A DNA stretch of 64,000 nt, from the NCBI RefSeq assembly GCF_043642205.1, contig NZ_JBHZSG010000017.1, positions 1-64,000 on the forward strand, read 5' to 3'. The stretch is from Thalassotalea_A litorea. GTDB taxonomy: Bacteria > Pseudomonadota > Gammaproteobacteria > Enterobacterales > Alteromonadaceae. The notes beneath the pieces are model-generated. The model worked only from the letters and a program-made list of their open reading frames with translations, was not told where the DNA came from and did not search any database. The position numbers and the translations under genes were made by a program. Each line of letters starts with the position of its first letter. Position 1 is the first letter of the stretch. This document shows, in pieces, positions 35,872 to 44,940 of this stretch.

Positions 35872-38328
35872 ATGAATATTAAAGCTTTAATATCTGCCAG
35901 TTGGCTTGCCTTACTGCTATCTACGTCAGTTCAGGCGTCAGCAGTTAAGCAAACCAAAGGGGATTTTGAAGATAAGTTTCGCCAGTTAGAAGAAATTCTT
36001 CCGACTCCTAATGACTATCGTAATGCTGCCGGTGAACCGGGCAAAGAGTACTGGCAACAACAGGTTGACTACAAAATCAATGTACAACTTGATGAAAACC
36101 AACGCCGCCTAACCGCAAAGCAAACCGTTACTTACCACAATAACTCGCCTTATAAGCTCAAATATCTTTGGCTACAACTGGAGCAAAATCGCTTCAAGCC
36201 GGATTCTATAGCAGAACGTACAGTCGAGTTTGGTGGTTTAGGTCGTCGTGGCCCAAGCACCTCTTTGGCTCAGGACGGAAACCCGGCGCAAATCAGCCTG
36301 GGCGAATTACGTCGTCAGCAATATTATGATGATAATGACATCGGTTACGATATTACCAATGTCACCGATGAAGATGGCAAACCACTCAAAATCACCATTA
36401 CCGGCGCCCAGGCGCGTATTGATTTGCCTAAGGCCCTGAAAAGCGGTGAGACGTTTGAGTTTAACCTTAATTTCGCTTTCAACATCCTTGAAGAAGATGC
36501 GGTATCTGCCCGCGCCGGTTATGAGCACTTCCCTGATGATGCTCGTGAAGGCGGCAACGATATTTTCTTGTTAGCCCAGTGGTTCCCGCGTCTTGCCGCG
36601 TTTTCTGATTACGAAGCCTGGCATAACAAAGAGTTTTTAGGTCGTGGCGAATTCACTCTGGAATTTGGTAACTACGATGTAAAAATGACGGTACCAGCCG
36701 ATCACATTGTTGCTTCAACCGGTGTTTTGCAGAACTCAAAAAAAGTGTTAAGCAAAACCCAGCGTCAGCGTCTTGAACAAGCAAAAGATGCCAAGCGTCC
36801 GGTATTTATTGTTACCGCCGAAGAAGCGTTAGAAAACGAAAAAGAAGGCACTAACAAGAGCAAAACCTGGCACTTTAAAGCCGAAAATGTTCGTGACTTT
36901 GCCTGGGCGTCTTCCCGTAAATTTATGTGGGATGCCAAAGGCTATGACCAGGGTGGTAAGGTTATGCCACACGTCATGGCGATGTCTTACTTCCCGAAAG
37001 AAGGTGGCGATCTGTGGAAGAAGTATTCCACTGAATCGGTTATTCACACCATGGAAGTCTATTCTCGCTACACCTTCGACTACCCATACCCAACATCTAT
37101 CTCGGTTAATGGTCCAGTCGGTGGTATGGAATATCCGATGATCACCTTTAATGGCCCGCGTACTAAGTGGCATGAAGATGGTTCTCGTACGTACACCCTG
37201 GCAGAAAAACGTTTCCTTATCGGCGTAGTTATTCACGAAGTTGGCCATAACTATTTCCCGATGATCGTAAACTCCGATGAGCGTCAATGGACCTGGATGG
37301 ACGAAGGCCTGAACAGTTTCCTTGATGGTGTAGCAGGTCGCGAATGGGATCCAGATATTCCATGGGGTGTTGAGCCACGTGATATCGTCGGTTATATGAA
37401 ATCCGATGTACAAGTCCCGATTATGACCCAATCAGACAGCGTATTGCGCTTAGGTCCAAATGCCTATACGAAGCCTGCGGCCGCATTAAACATCCTGCGT
37501 GAAGTGGTTATGGGTCGTGAGTTATTCGACTTTGCATTTAAAGAATACGCGATTCGCTGGAAGAATAAGCGCCCTACTCCGTCAGATTTCTTCCGCACCA
37601 TGGAAGAAGCATCGGGTATGGATCTTGATTGGTTCTGGCATGGTTGGTTCTACACCACAGATCATGTCGATATCGCCGTAGACAGTGTTTACAAACTACG
37701 TTTGGATACTAAAAACCCGGATATCGACTTTGAGCGTCGTCGTCAGGAAGAGGCAGAAAAACCAAGTTCCTACTTTGTTGAGCGTAACAAAGCGGAAGGT
37801 AAGAAGCTTTGGGTGGATCTCAACCCGGACATCAGCGATTACTACGATGAAAACGATATTTTCACCGTGACCAATAAAGAACGTAATGCCTATAACAAGT
37901 TTATGGCAGAACTTAAGCCATGGGAACGTAAAGCCCTTGAGCGTGCCGTTGCAGAAGATAAAAACTATTACGTGATTCGCTTCTCTAACTTAGGCGGCCT
38001 GGTAATGCCTATTCTGTTAGAAATGACCTACGTTGACGGCACTGTCGAGATGATGCACATTCCGGCTGAAATCTGGCGTCGTTCGCCGAAGAAAGTTGCC
38101 AAGTTGATTGTCACCGATAAAGACAAGGAACTTGTCTCAATTACGGTTGATCCAAACTGGGAAACGGCTGATGTGAACAATCACAACAACCACTTCCCGC
38201 GCAAGATCATCGATTCTCGTGTTGAAGCGTTTAAGAAAAAATCAACGCCTAAAGGCGTTACACGCGACATCATGCATGACTCGAAAACCGAGTTAAAAGA
38301 AGCTAAACAAAAGCCGTATAAGAAGTAA
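35872..38328 (+). CDS. Secreted M1 family metallopeptidase
   Basis: An 818-residue exported zinc aminopeptidase-like protein. A signal peptide ends near SVQASA. The N-terminal M1 beta domain includes VTYHNNSPYKLKYLWLQLEQNR. The zinc site is HEVGH at residues 455-459, with the downstream zinc Glu at residue 478 in WMDEGLNSF. The substrate-binding sequence is GGMEYPMI rather than the classic GAMEN. The C-terminal part is helical and rich in charged residues. It is followed by a small exported gene whose ATG overlaps its stop by 1 bp. Confidence 0.92.
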   Translation: MNIKALISASWLALLLSTSVQASAVKQTKGDFEDKFRQLEEILPTPNDYRNAAGEPGKEYWQQQVDYKINVQLDENQRRLTAKQTVTYHNNSPYKLKYLWLQLEQNRFKPDSIAERTVEFGGLGRRGPSTSLAQDGNPAQISLGELRRQQYYDDNDIGYDITNVTDEDGKPLKITITGAQARIDLPKALKSGETFEFNLNFAFNILEEDAVSARAGYEHFPDDAREGGNDIFLLAQWFPRLAAFSDYEAWHNKEFLGRGEFTLEFGNYDVKMTVPADHIVASTGVLQNSKKVLSKTQRQRLEQAKDAKRPVFIVTAEEALENEKEGTNKSKTWHFKAENVRDFAWASSRKFMWDAKGYDQGGKVMPHVMAMSYFPKEGGDLWKKYSTESVIHTMEVYSRYTFDYPYPTSISVNGPVGGMEYPMITFNGPRTKWHEDGSRTYTLAEKRFLIGVVIHEVGHNYFPMIVNSDERQWTWMDEGLNSFLDGVAGREWDPDIPWGVEPRDIVGYMKSDVQVPIMTQSDSVLRLGPNAYTKPAAALNILREVVMGRELFDFAFKEYAIRWKNKRPTPSDFFRTMEEASGMDLDWFWHGWFYTTDHVDIAVDSVYKLRLDTKNPDIDFERRRQEEAEKPSSYFVERNKAEGKKLWVDLNPDISDYYDENDIFTVTNKERNAYNKFMAELKPWERKALERAVAEDKNYYVIRFSNLGGLVMPILLEMTYVDGTVEMMHIPAEIWRRSPKKVAKLIVTDKDKELVSITVDPNWETADVNNHNNHFPRKIIDSRVEAFKKKSTPKGVTRDIMHDSKTELKEAKQKPYKK

Positions 38329-38876
38329 TGATGGCGATTCGTTTTCGTTTGTTTAACGGCAAAAAAACAAGGAACACCTTCGGGTGTTCTTTGTTGCTGA
38401 CATTGATTATGGCAATCATCAGTTTTCATAGTGCCGCGCATCAGCAAAAAGAAGCCTACACCACGGTGTTGTTCAATGAACGTACGGCTAACCTGGAAGT
38501 TTCCCATCGTTTTTATATCCACGACACGGAACACGCACTCGCGCATCTGTTTAAAGGTAAAGCCGATATTATTTCCGATCAACAAACCCAACAACGATTT
38601 GCCGATTATATTCAGCAAAAGTTTCGTTTATTAAATCAGGATAAGCAATTACTTGAACTTGGCAGCGTAGGTTTCGAGGTGGAAGGTAAATTTTTCTGGG
38701 TTTATCAGGAAATTCCGCAGCCGGAAAACTTAGAAGCTTTATACATCCAGATGCAAGCGCTTCAGGAAGTTTGGCCCGCACAAATCAATCAGGTTAATGT
38801 GGAACGCAATGGCAAGACCAAAGCGGTTCGGATTAATAATGAAGATGAGTGGTTAAAACTGCCAGTCAATTTCTAA
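38328..38876 (+). CDS. Exported protein resembling DUF6702
   Basis: A 182-residue protein with a signal-peptide-like hydrophobic stretch (CSLLLTLIMAIISFHSAA, about residues 20-37) after a long basic start. The mature part has NERTANLEVSHRFYIHDTEHAL and VGFEVEGKFFWVYQEI, which match the DUF6702 family often found beside M1-type peptidases. Its function is unknown. The ATG overlaps the M1 stop (TAATG), indicating translational coupling. A UUCG hairpin followed by a short T-rich run lies within codons 15-22. Confidence 0.75.
   Translation: MMAIRFRLFNGKKTRNTFGCSLLLTLIMAIISFHSAAHQQKEAYTTVLFNERTANLEVSHRFYIHDTEHALAHLFKGKADIISDQQTQQRFADYIQQKFRLLNQDKQLLELGSVGFEVEGKFFWVYQEIPQPENLEALYIQMQALQEVWPAQINQVNVERNGKTKAVRINNEDEWLKLPVNF
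38356..38396 (+). terminator. Terminator-like UUCG hairpin inside the 5' end of the DUF6702 gene
   Basis: Arms GAACACC (38372-38378) and GGTGTTC (38383-38389) close a TTCG tetraloop, followed by TTTGTT. It may lower read-through from the M1 peptidase gene or regulate the small gene's translation. The T-run is interrupted, so termination is uncertain. Confidence 0.45.
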
Positions 38877-38916
38877 ACACGATTTTAAACTTCATGGGTG
38901 AGTAGCCTTGTCAGCT

Positions 38917-39041
38917 ATTCGCAATATTCTATTGCGAATAGTCACCGCTCGAATGCTATGCTTCGAGCTGTCACCTTGAAACGCAGCTTTCTTGCGTTTC
39001 TGTTAGCCTTTTCAAAATGGCCGTCATTGCCGGCCATTTTG
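38917..39041 (-). repeat. GGTGACA-linked hairpin array
   Basis: Four perfect hairpins are seen, read here on the plus strand: ATTCGCAAT/ATTGCGAAT (38917-38939), GCTCGAA/TTCGAGC (38947-38968), GAAACGCA/TGCGTTTC (38978-39000) and CAAAATGGCC/GGCCATTTTG (39013-39041). The links are AGTCACC, TGTCACC and TGTTAGCC. The connector is the same as at 1091-1196. The remainder of the 300-bp gap has no gene. Confidence 0.85.
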
Positions 39042-39177
39042 CACACTTTTTCCCCACTTGCACGTATAAACGAAGTTTCTTCTTGAAACGCAAAAATCTA
39101 CAGGTATTATCCCCCGTCCTCTACTAATATGAGCTAGAGTTTAGAATTACTATCTCGACGTTGGAGCCTTATTTTTC

Positions 39178-40347
39178 ATGAGACAGTTGCTTTCTTCCCC
39201 GGTAAAAATGCCGCTTTCAGGTATTGAAAATCAAATTTACCAAAATGCCCTGAAATACATATCTGACATCAGCCTGAACCTGATGGCCGTGAAAGTCGAA
39301 AACAGACCCAAAGACTTTCTTGGCTGGTGTATCGAATTGAACACCCTATGCGAACATGGCGTCAATCGCAACTTGCTCGACGAGCACCAGTTCCGGCCAC
39401 TTAAAAAACTTCAGGAAATTTTGCAACAGGCAATTTCCATTGGCCAAATCAAATTTACCCGAGTTACCCCCTGGCCAGTATTTGTCGGTTTTATTGAGCA
39501 ACATAGTGAATCTCAATCGGTTCAGGAACGCTTACGCTTGTTAGCCTATATTGACCAATTGAACGGTCAGTCTTTAGCCGATATGAATGAAGCCGACCGA
39601 CTCGTCTATACCGGTAAACACACCAGTGCGCATACCCCAGATCACTATAACTTTGATGTCGAATGGTTTGCCAGCACCAAAGCTGCAAAGAGTTTTCATC
39701 AATTATTGTCTGAGCACCCCGAACTATTCGATCAGGCTCTGGCCAATATTCCGATTGAGGGTGAGGTAACCGATTCTCACTACAAAGCGTTTGTGGCAAG
39801 CTACCAAGGCATTTACGCCGAGCATGGCGATGGTAATAAAGCACCACTGGCACCGGCGACCCGATTGTTGGCTATGCGTCGTCCGGATCAGTTTATCGCC
39901 CTGAACAATGCCAAAATGGATTGTTACAGTCAGGCATTTGCCATTACTCGCCTCAATAACCAGGCCTTTGACGCCTATTGGTATGAACTTATCGCGACCA
40001 TGCGAGTTAGCCCCTGGTATCAGCAGGCGATGCCACAGGGTGAAGATGAGGAGCGGTTAGCACGATATCGAGCCATATTGCTCGATGTGTTTTTGTTTGC
40101 CAAAGAAGACCAGGCAGAGCAATCAAATTATCTGCGGATGAAAAACAAACCTAAGAAAGCCGCATCGATCCCAAGGGCGATGAAACGCAGTAAAGAATCA
40201 GCGGCGCAGATTGTCGATAAAGCCATCGAAGCGGAAGGCACGCCCGAATACCTGGTCAATAATCGCAACTCGATTATCAGCAGCGTCGAACAAGGCAAAA
40301 GTGTGACCCAGGTGATTGGTTTGATGAAGACGATTTTTGGGGAATAG
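39178..40347 (+). CDS. Hypothetical cytoplasmic protein
   Basis: I do not recognise this 389-residue protein. It has no signal peptide or membrane segment. The first 150 residues look helical; the middle has ATRLLAMRRPDQFIALNNAKMDCYSQAF, reminiscent of the substrate-recognition segments seen in some DNA-related enzymes, but not enough to assign. Residues 325-345 are strongly basic (KNKPKKAASIPRAMKRSK), which could bind nucleic acid. The final codons form one arm of a stop-spanning hairpin. Confidence 0.7.
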   Translation: MRQLLSSPVKMPLSGIENQIYQNALKYISDISLNLMAVKVENRPKDFLGWCIELNTLCEHGVNRNLLDEHQFRPLKKLQEILQQAISIGQIKFTRVTPWPVFVGFIEQHSESQSVQERLRLLAYIDQLNGQSLADMNEADRLVYTGKHTSAHTPDHYNFDVEWFASTKAAKSFHQLLSEHPELFDQALANIPIEGEVTDSHYKAFVASYQGIYAEHGDGNKAPLAPATRLLAMRRPDQFIALNNAKMDCYSQAFAITRLNNQAFDAYWYELIATMRVSPWYQQAMPQGEDEERLARYRAILLDVFLFAKEDQAEQSNYLRMKNKPKKAASIPRAMKRSKESAAQIVDKAIEAEGTPEYLVNNRNSIISSVEQGKSVTQVIGLMKTIFGE

Positions 40348-40472
40348 ACAATATCTTCATTCCCCAAGGGTGACGGCGATTGAGGAATGGACCCCTTTCA
40401 TTCCCCAATGGGTGACATTCGAAATAGGATATTTCGAAAGGGCGACAGTGCAAAATACAATATTTTGCACGC
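40337..40472 (+). repeat. GGTGACA-linked hairpin array at the 3' end of the 39178 gene
   Basis: The first hairpin has arms TTGGGGAAT (40337-40345, the gene's last codons including the first base of the stop) and ATTCCCCAA (40359-40367), followed by GGGTGAC. A related, imperfect copy (TTGAGGAAT and ATTCCCCAA) follows and again ends in GGGTGACA. Next come TTCGAAAT/ATTTCGAA with GGGCGACA, and GTGCAAAAT/ATTTTGCAC with GCTGACA. No run of T follows. Confidence 0.85.
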
Positions 40473-40601
40473 TGACAGACGAAGCGCATTTTTGACATAT
40501 CGGTTAAACGCTGGGCGACCTCTATAGGTTACTAAGCTGGTTTTTCACCACGAAGTTATCTCCCCTGCTGGAACTAAGGTTTTATCCCGCCGCGCAGCGC
40601 T

Positions 40602-41094
40602 CCCGTCATTCCCAGACACTACTGGGAATCTAAAGCAAGCGCAGATCCCCACTTTCGTGAGGATGACGGGGGTAATGTGAGGATGACTGCTGGGAGTAAG
40701 GTTTTACCCAGTCGCACAGCGCTCCCGTCATTCCCAGACACTACTGGGAATCTAAAGTAAGCGCAGATCCCCACTTTCGTGGGGATGCGGGGGTTAATGT
40801 GAGGATGACGGCAGGGACTAAGGTTTTATCCCGCCGCGCAGCGCTCCCGTCATTCCCAGACACTACTGGGAGTCTAAAGCAAGCGCAGATCCCCACTTTC
40901 GTGAGGATGACGGGGGTTAACGTGAGAGTGAAGAGGATTAATGTGAGGATGAAGTGGTTAGCCATGAATATGATGATTAGGTGCGAACTAAACTTACCCT
41001 AGACTAAATACCCTTTCCGTCATTCCCAGACACTACTGGGAATCTAAAGCAAGCGCAGATCCCCACTTTCGTGAGGATGACGGGGGTTAGTGTG
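40602..41094. repeat. Cluster of four dRS3-like palindromic repeats
   Basis: Copies lie at about 40602-40670, 40723-40792, 40846-40914 and 41017-41094. Each opens with CCGTCATTCCCAGACACTACT, has a GATCCCCACTTTCGT centre and closes with GAGGATGACGG. Three are preceded by ACTAAGGTTTTATCCCGCC or a variant, which also recurs at 41130, 47364 and 47598. No gene is seen between 40348 and 41241. Confidence 0.88.
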
Positions 41095-41162
41095 AGTATG
41101 ACGAGGGTTAATGTGACAATGAAGGCAGGGACTAAGGTTTTATCCACCGGCGCTAGTCTGTC

Positions 41163-41245
41163 ACCTGTAAACAAAATCAAAGTGTGTTTACTTTCTCGAC
41201 GCTAGTCTGTCACTCTTCTACAGTAACGATGCAGCAAATCGTTAC
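41163..41245 (-). repeat. GTGACA-linked hairpins at the 3' end of the MipA-like gene
   Basis: Read on the minus strand, arms GTAACGAT (41238-41245, containing the stop codon) and ATCGTTAC (41223-41230) close a 7-nt loop. GTGACAGACTAGCG follows about 10 bp later, then a second hairpin with arms GTAAACA and TGTTTAC, then GGTGACAGACTAGCG again. Confidence 0.8.
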
Positions 41246-42105
41246 TTAACTTTATCCTTGCTTACCAGCAGCCGCCATTTAACCCCTACCCCGATGCCAT
41301 AGGTGACGGGTTCCTGATACAAGGGGCTGTCGCTATTGGCACTACCGCGCCACAGTCCGAGGCGGGCGCCAGCAAAAACCGTCAGGTCCTGGTCGTATTC
41401 GTACTTTAACGATGCCGCAAATTTACTGCCCAGATACCCCGAAGAGGCATCATATTCGGGTCTGGAACCCGTGGCGAACTCAGGGGCAACCTGATAAAAA
41501 TAATCGTGCGTCTTCTCGGTCGCGAATAATGGCGCGGCACTGACGTAAAACGTCAAATTTTGATATCCAAAATGTTCCGATTCCCAGGAGATTTCCGGCT
41601 CAAACACATAACCACGATGATCGATATGATCGAAACCGCCAAAATCCGTAGAAAATACGCTCCGCAATTGCAAATTTAACCACATTTCGGAATCTTTGGA
41701 ATCGTTCATCCGTAGGCTTACCTGCGGGCCTATTTCAAACAGAAAGTCCAGATCCGGCATACCTGCTCGCACCGGGCTATCACTTGAGCTGGAATTAAAT
41801 GCCCCGGCCATAGATAGATCGACCTTAATGCGCTCCTTTTCAACCGCTACCGCCCGCACGATAGCATCATCGCCAATACGCAAATGCTCTCCGCGGTAGA
41901 TAAAAAATGGCACCGGCAACAGTTTTTGTTGGGAATCGGCGGAAGCCGGATACAAGGCATTACTAAAATAGGCGGCGAACAACCCAGCTTCCCAAACGGG
42001 ATCACCCGGCTTTGGCGGATTACTGAGCGGCCCGCCCTGTTTTTTTGCCAGGCTTGTGCCGGAATAAATCGTGAGCAGTACGATGAGAAAAAGGGGTTTA
42101 TTCAC
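41242..42105 (-). CDS. MipA/OmpV family outer-membrane protein
   Basis: A predicted beta-barrel outer-membrane protein of about 287 residues. The GTG at 42105 is preferred: AGGA lies 6 bp ahead and the protein then begins NKPLFLIVLLTIYSGTSLA, a good signal peptide cut before KKQG. The frame is open to 42144 only through a TTG. Alternating amphipathic strands run through the mature part, with VWEAGLFAAYFSNALYPAS at the start and GIGVGVKWRLL at the end, typical of MipA/OmpV. Family members interact with murein hydrolases or act as porin-like proteins; the role here is not known. Confidence 0.85.
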   Translation of the reverse strand: MNKPLFLIVLLTIYSGTSLAKKQGGPLSNPPKPGDPVWEAGLFAAYFSNALYPASADSQQKLLPVPFFIYRGEHLRIGDDAIVRAVAVEKERIKVDLSMAGAFNSSSSDSPVRAGMPDLDFLFEIGPQVSLRMNDSKDSEMWLNLQLRSVFSTDFGGFDHIDHRGYVFEPEISWESEHFGYQNLTFYVSAAPLFATEKTHDYFYQVAPEFATGSRPEYDASSGYLGSKFAASLKYEYDQDLTVFAGARLGLWRGSANSDSPLYQEPVTYGIGVGVKWRLLVSKDKVK

Positions 42106-42528
42106 CAAGGTTCCTGATTGATGGTAGCAATGATTCAAACACAAGTTAACGCCAATTGGGGTTTAACTCAATACGTACAAGAAGCGATTTTCGATCTACC
42201 CTTGTCGTCTAGCATCAGGATTTGATGAAGTCAGCCAAGCATAATCCAACGTTTCGCTGCTGACACCATATCAGAGATTAAGCAACAGATTTAAAACGTG
42301 GTAGACTAGTCACCTTGCATTGTCTAAAACCGCGCTTGATATGGGTTGAGGGGCGTTTACGCACTTACCGATTCATATCATGCAAACAAAGCCCGCACAG
42401 AGACATCGTACTCTGAATGAATGGCACAGATAAATCGCTCACTGAATGAAGGCACAAAAATAGCACAATAGCATAACGGCGCAGTCACTAAATGACTCAA
42501 TTTGAAATCAGGCTTGAATACATTAACG
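42106..42528. other. Divergent intergenic region
   Basis: Gap between the MipA-like gene (minus) and the molybdopterin oxidoreductase gene (plus). It must contain both promoters, but I could not define boxes. No gene is supported. Confidence 0.35.
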
Positions 42529-44847
42529 ATGAGTAACTCTGAAAACAATCCGAAACCTAACAAAGCCGGTGGCTTAAGTTCGCTGACGTCTACCGTTAAA
42601 CATATTTTTCGCAGTGAACAACTCAGAGCTAATTTATATAACTTAAAACGCGCCAATCAAGATAAAGGCTTTGATTGTCCCGGTTGTGCTTGGGGCGATA
42701 AAAAAGAGGGATTGATTCAGTTTTGCGAAAATGGCGCCAAAGCCATTGCCTGGGAGTCTACCGCAAAAACCATAGACCGCGAGTTTTTTGCCAATCACCG
42801 TGTCAGTTACCTGCAAAAGCAAAGCGATTTCTGGCTCGAATATCAAGGCCGCCTGGCCGAGCCTCTTTGTTATAACGCGGAATCCGATACCTATCAGCCC
42901 ATTAGCTGGGAAAAGGCTTTTGCTCTGATCGCAGAAAAACTGCAAGCGCTCCAATCTGCCAAACAATTGGAGCTTTACACCTCAGGACGGGCCAGCAACG
43001 AAGCCGCGTATCTGTATCAGTTATTTGGGCGAATGTTCGGCACTAATAATTTCCCGGATTGCTCCAATATGTGCCACGAGGCGAGCGGTATCGCGCTGAC
43101 AGAAAGTATTGGTATTGGCAAAGGTACCGTGACTCTGGATGACTTTGACGAGGCGGATGTCATTTTTGTGTTTGGTCAAAATCCTGGCAGCAATCATCCC
43201 AGAATGATGAACGCCTTGCGTAGCGCCGCACGCAAGGGATGTAAAATCGTCACCTTCAATAACCTTAAGGAAGTGGCACTCGAGCGTTTTGCCAGCCCTC
43301 AGGATCCGATTGAATTACTCACCCCGAAAGCCACCACCATCTCACATGCGTATTTCACCCCAAAACTGGGTGGTGATATGGCGGCGATTCGCGGCATGGT
43401 CAAAGCGATTATTGCGCGCAGTCAAGATAACGTCAGTCAGGGCAAAGCGCCATTAATTGCCACACAATTTATTGAACAGCATACGGTCAATATTGATCAA
43501 TATCTGGCCATGGTCGAACAAACGGATTGGTCAAAAATATGCTCGCAATCCGGATTACAGCAAGCAGACATTGAACAGGCTGCAACCATACTGTTAAGTG
43601 GCAAAAACGTCATTTGCACCTGGGCCATGGGGCTTACTCAGCATAAGCACTCTGTGGCGATGATCCGCGAGCTGGTCAATTTACAATTGCTCACCGGCAA
43701 TATTGGCAAGCCTGGCGCTGGACTATGTCCGGTGCGAGGCCACTCTAATGTTCAAGGCAACCGCACGGTTGGCATTAATGAAAAACCTAAAGCAGACTTT
43801 ATTGACCGTCTTAGCCAATATTTTCAACAGGACTTTGATAAAAGCCCCGGCCATAATACCGTCAAAGCATTGAAGGCCCTTGCCAATGGCGACAGCAAAG
43901 TACTGATATGTCTTGGTGGAAATATTGCCGCCGCCGCGCCTGATACTGCATTTACGTTAAAGGCATTAGAAAACTGTGAATTAAGCGTACAAATCAGCAC
44001 TAAACTAAATCGCTCTCATGTCCATCCTGGCAAACAGGCGTTAATCTTACCTTGTCTGGGTCGCACCGAAATCGATAAACAAGCTTCTGGCGAGCAGGCA
44101 ATCACCGTCGAGGATACCTTTTCTATGGTGCATGCATCGATGGGAAAAATCCCGCCAGCGGCAGACACATTAAAATCGGAAACCGCCATCGTCTGTGCCA
44201 TTGCCCAAAAAACAATCGGAAACCACATTGTAGACTGGCCAAAACTTTCGCAAAATTATGCCAATATCCGTGATTTAATTGAAAATACCATTCCCGGCTT
44301 TGGTAATTTTAATCAAAACATTGAACAACCCGGCGGCTTTTATTTAGGTAATAGTGCTCGGGAGTTAAATTGGAATACCTCTTCAGGTAAAGCCATGTTT
44401 AGTGCAGATCCATTGCCGACCAAGCTGATCAGTGACCACATCGCTGAGCTTTCTTCGCAAAACCATAAGCTGCTAACATTGCAAAGCCTGCGTTCTCATG
44501 ATCAATACAACACCACGATATACGGTTTTGATGATCGTTATCGCGGTATAAACAATAACCGTAGAGTATTGTTTATTAACGAAGCAGATGCACGCAAGCT
44601 TAAGCTGGATGATGGCCAGGTTGTGGATATCACGTCCGTATGGGAAAACAATGAAACCCGGACAGTGAAAGGTTTTACGGTGAATTTTTACGATATTCCC
44701 CGCGGCAATGTGGCCGCATATTATCCCGAGACAAATCCATTAGTGGCAATAGACAGTTTCGGCGATCTATCGTTCACACCCACGTCGAAATCAGTACCGG
44801 TCTATTTAACAAAGTCTAGCACCAGTATTGTTTCTGCTACCTTGTAA
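42529..44847 (+). CDS. FdhF/YdeP family molybdopterin oxidoreductase
   Basis: A 772-residue cytoplasmic (no Tat signal) enzyme of the formate-dehydrogenase-like family to which E. coli YdeP belongs. The N-terminus has DCPGCAWGDKK with two cysteines, not the four needed for a standard [4Fe-4S] cluster. The molybdopterin core has LYTSGRASNEAAYLYQLF, NFPDCSNMCHEASG, VFGQNPGSNHPRMM and GNIGKPGAGLCPVRGHSNVQGNRTVG. The C-terminal MopB domain carries LLTLQSLRSHDQYNTTIYGFDDRYRG. The substrate is unknown; YdeP in E. coli is linked to acid resistance. No fdhD or cofactor genes are in the window. The ATG at 42529 is used rather than the TTG nine codons earlier. Confidence 0.9.
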   Translation: MSNSENNPKPNKAGGLSSLTSTVKHIFRSEQLRANLYNLKRANQDKGFDCPGCAWGDKKEGLIQFCENGAKAIAWESTAKTIDREFFANHRVSYLQKQSDFWLEYQGRLAEPLCYNAESDTYQPISWEKAFALIAEKLQALQSAKQLELYTSGRASNEAAYLYQLFGRMFGTNNFPDCSNMCHEASGIALTESIGIGKGTVTLDDFDEADVIFVFGQNPGSNHPRMMNALRSAARKGCKIVTFNNLKEVALERFASPQDPIELLTPKATTISHAYFTPKLGGDMAAIRGMVKAIIARSQDNVSQGKAPLIATQFIEQHTVNIDQYLAMVEQTDWSKICSQSGLQQADIEQAATILLSGKNVICTWAMGLTQHKHSVAMIRELVNLQLLTGNIGKPGAGLCPVRGHSNVQGNRTVGINEKPKADFIDRLSQYFQQDFDKSPGHNTVKALKALANGDSKVLICLGGNIAAAAPDTAFTLKALENCELSVQISTKLNRSHVHPGKQALILPCLGRTEIDKQASGEQAITVEDTFSMVHASMGKIPPAADTLKSETAIVCAIAQKTIGNHIVDWPKLSQNYANIRDLIENTIPGFGNFNQNIEQPGGFYLGNSARELNWNTSSGKAMFSADPLPTKLISDHIAELSSQNHKLLTLQSLRSHDQYNTTIYGFDDRYRGINNNRRVLFINEADARKLKLDDGQVVDITSVWENNETRTVKGFTVNFYDIPRGNVAAYYPETNPLVAIDSFGDLSFTPTSKSVPVYLTKSSTSIVSATL

Positions 44848-44940
44848 TTCGTGGTAAATCGCCAGAAATTGCGCGTAGCCAACGTAACCGCGCCCTGAAA
44901 ATATCAAAGCAATCTAAAGACGAGTGAAAATTTCAAACCA

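Noticed and set aside
36829..37431. Minus-strand open frame of 200 codons opposite the M1 peptidase
   Set aside because: The other strand encodes a full zinc peptidase with its HEVGH site; this frame has no family features.
38917..39041. Tandem intrinsic terminators
   Set aside because: The hairpins have no following T-run on either strand and are joined by a constant connector.
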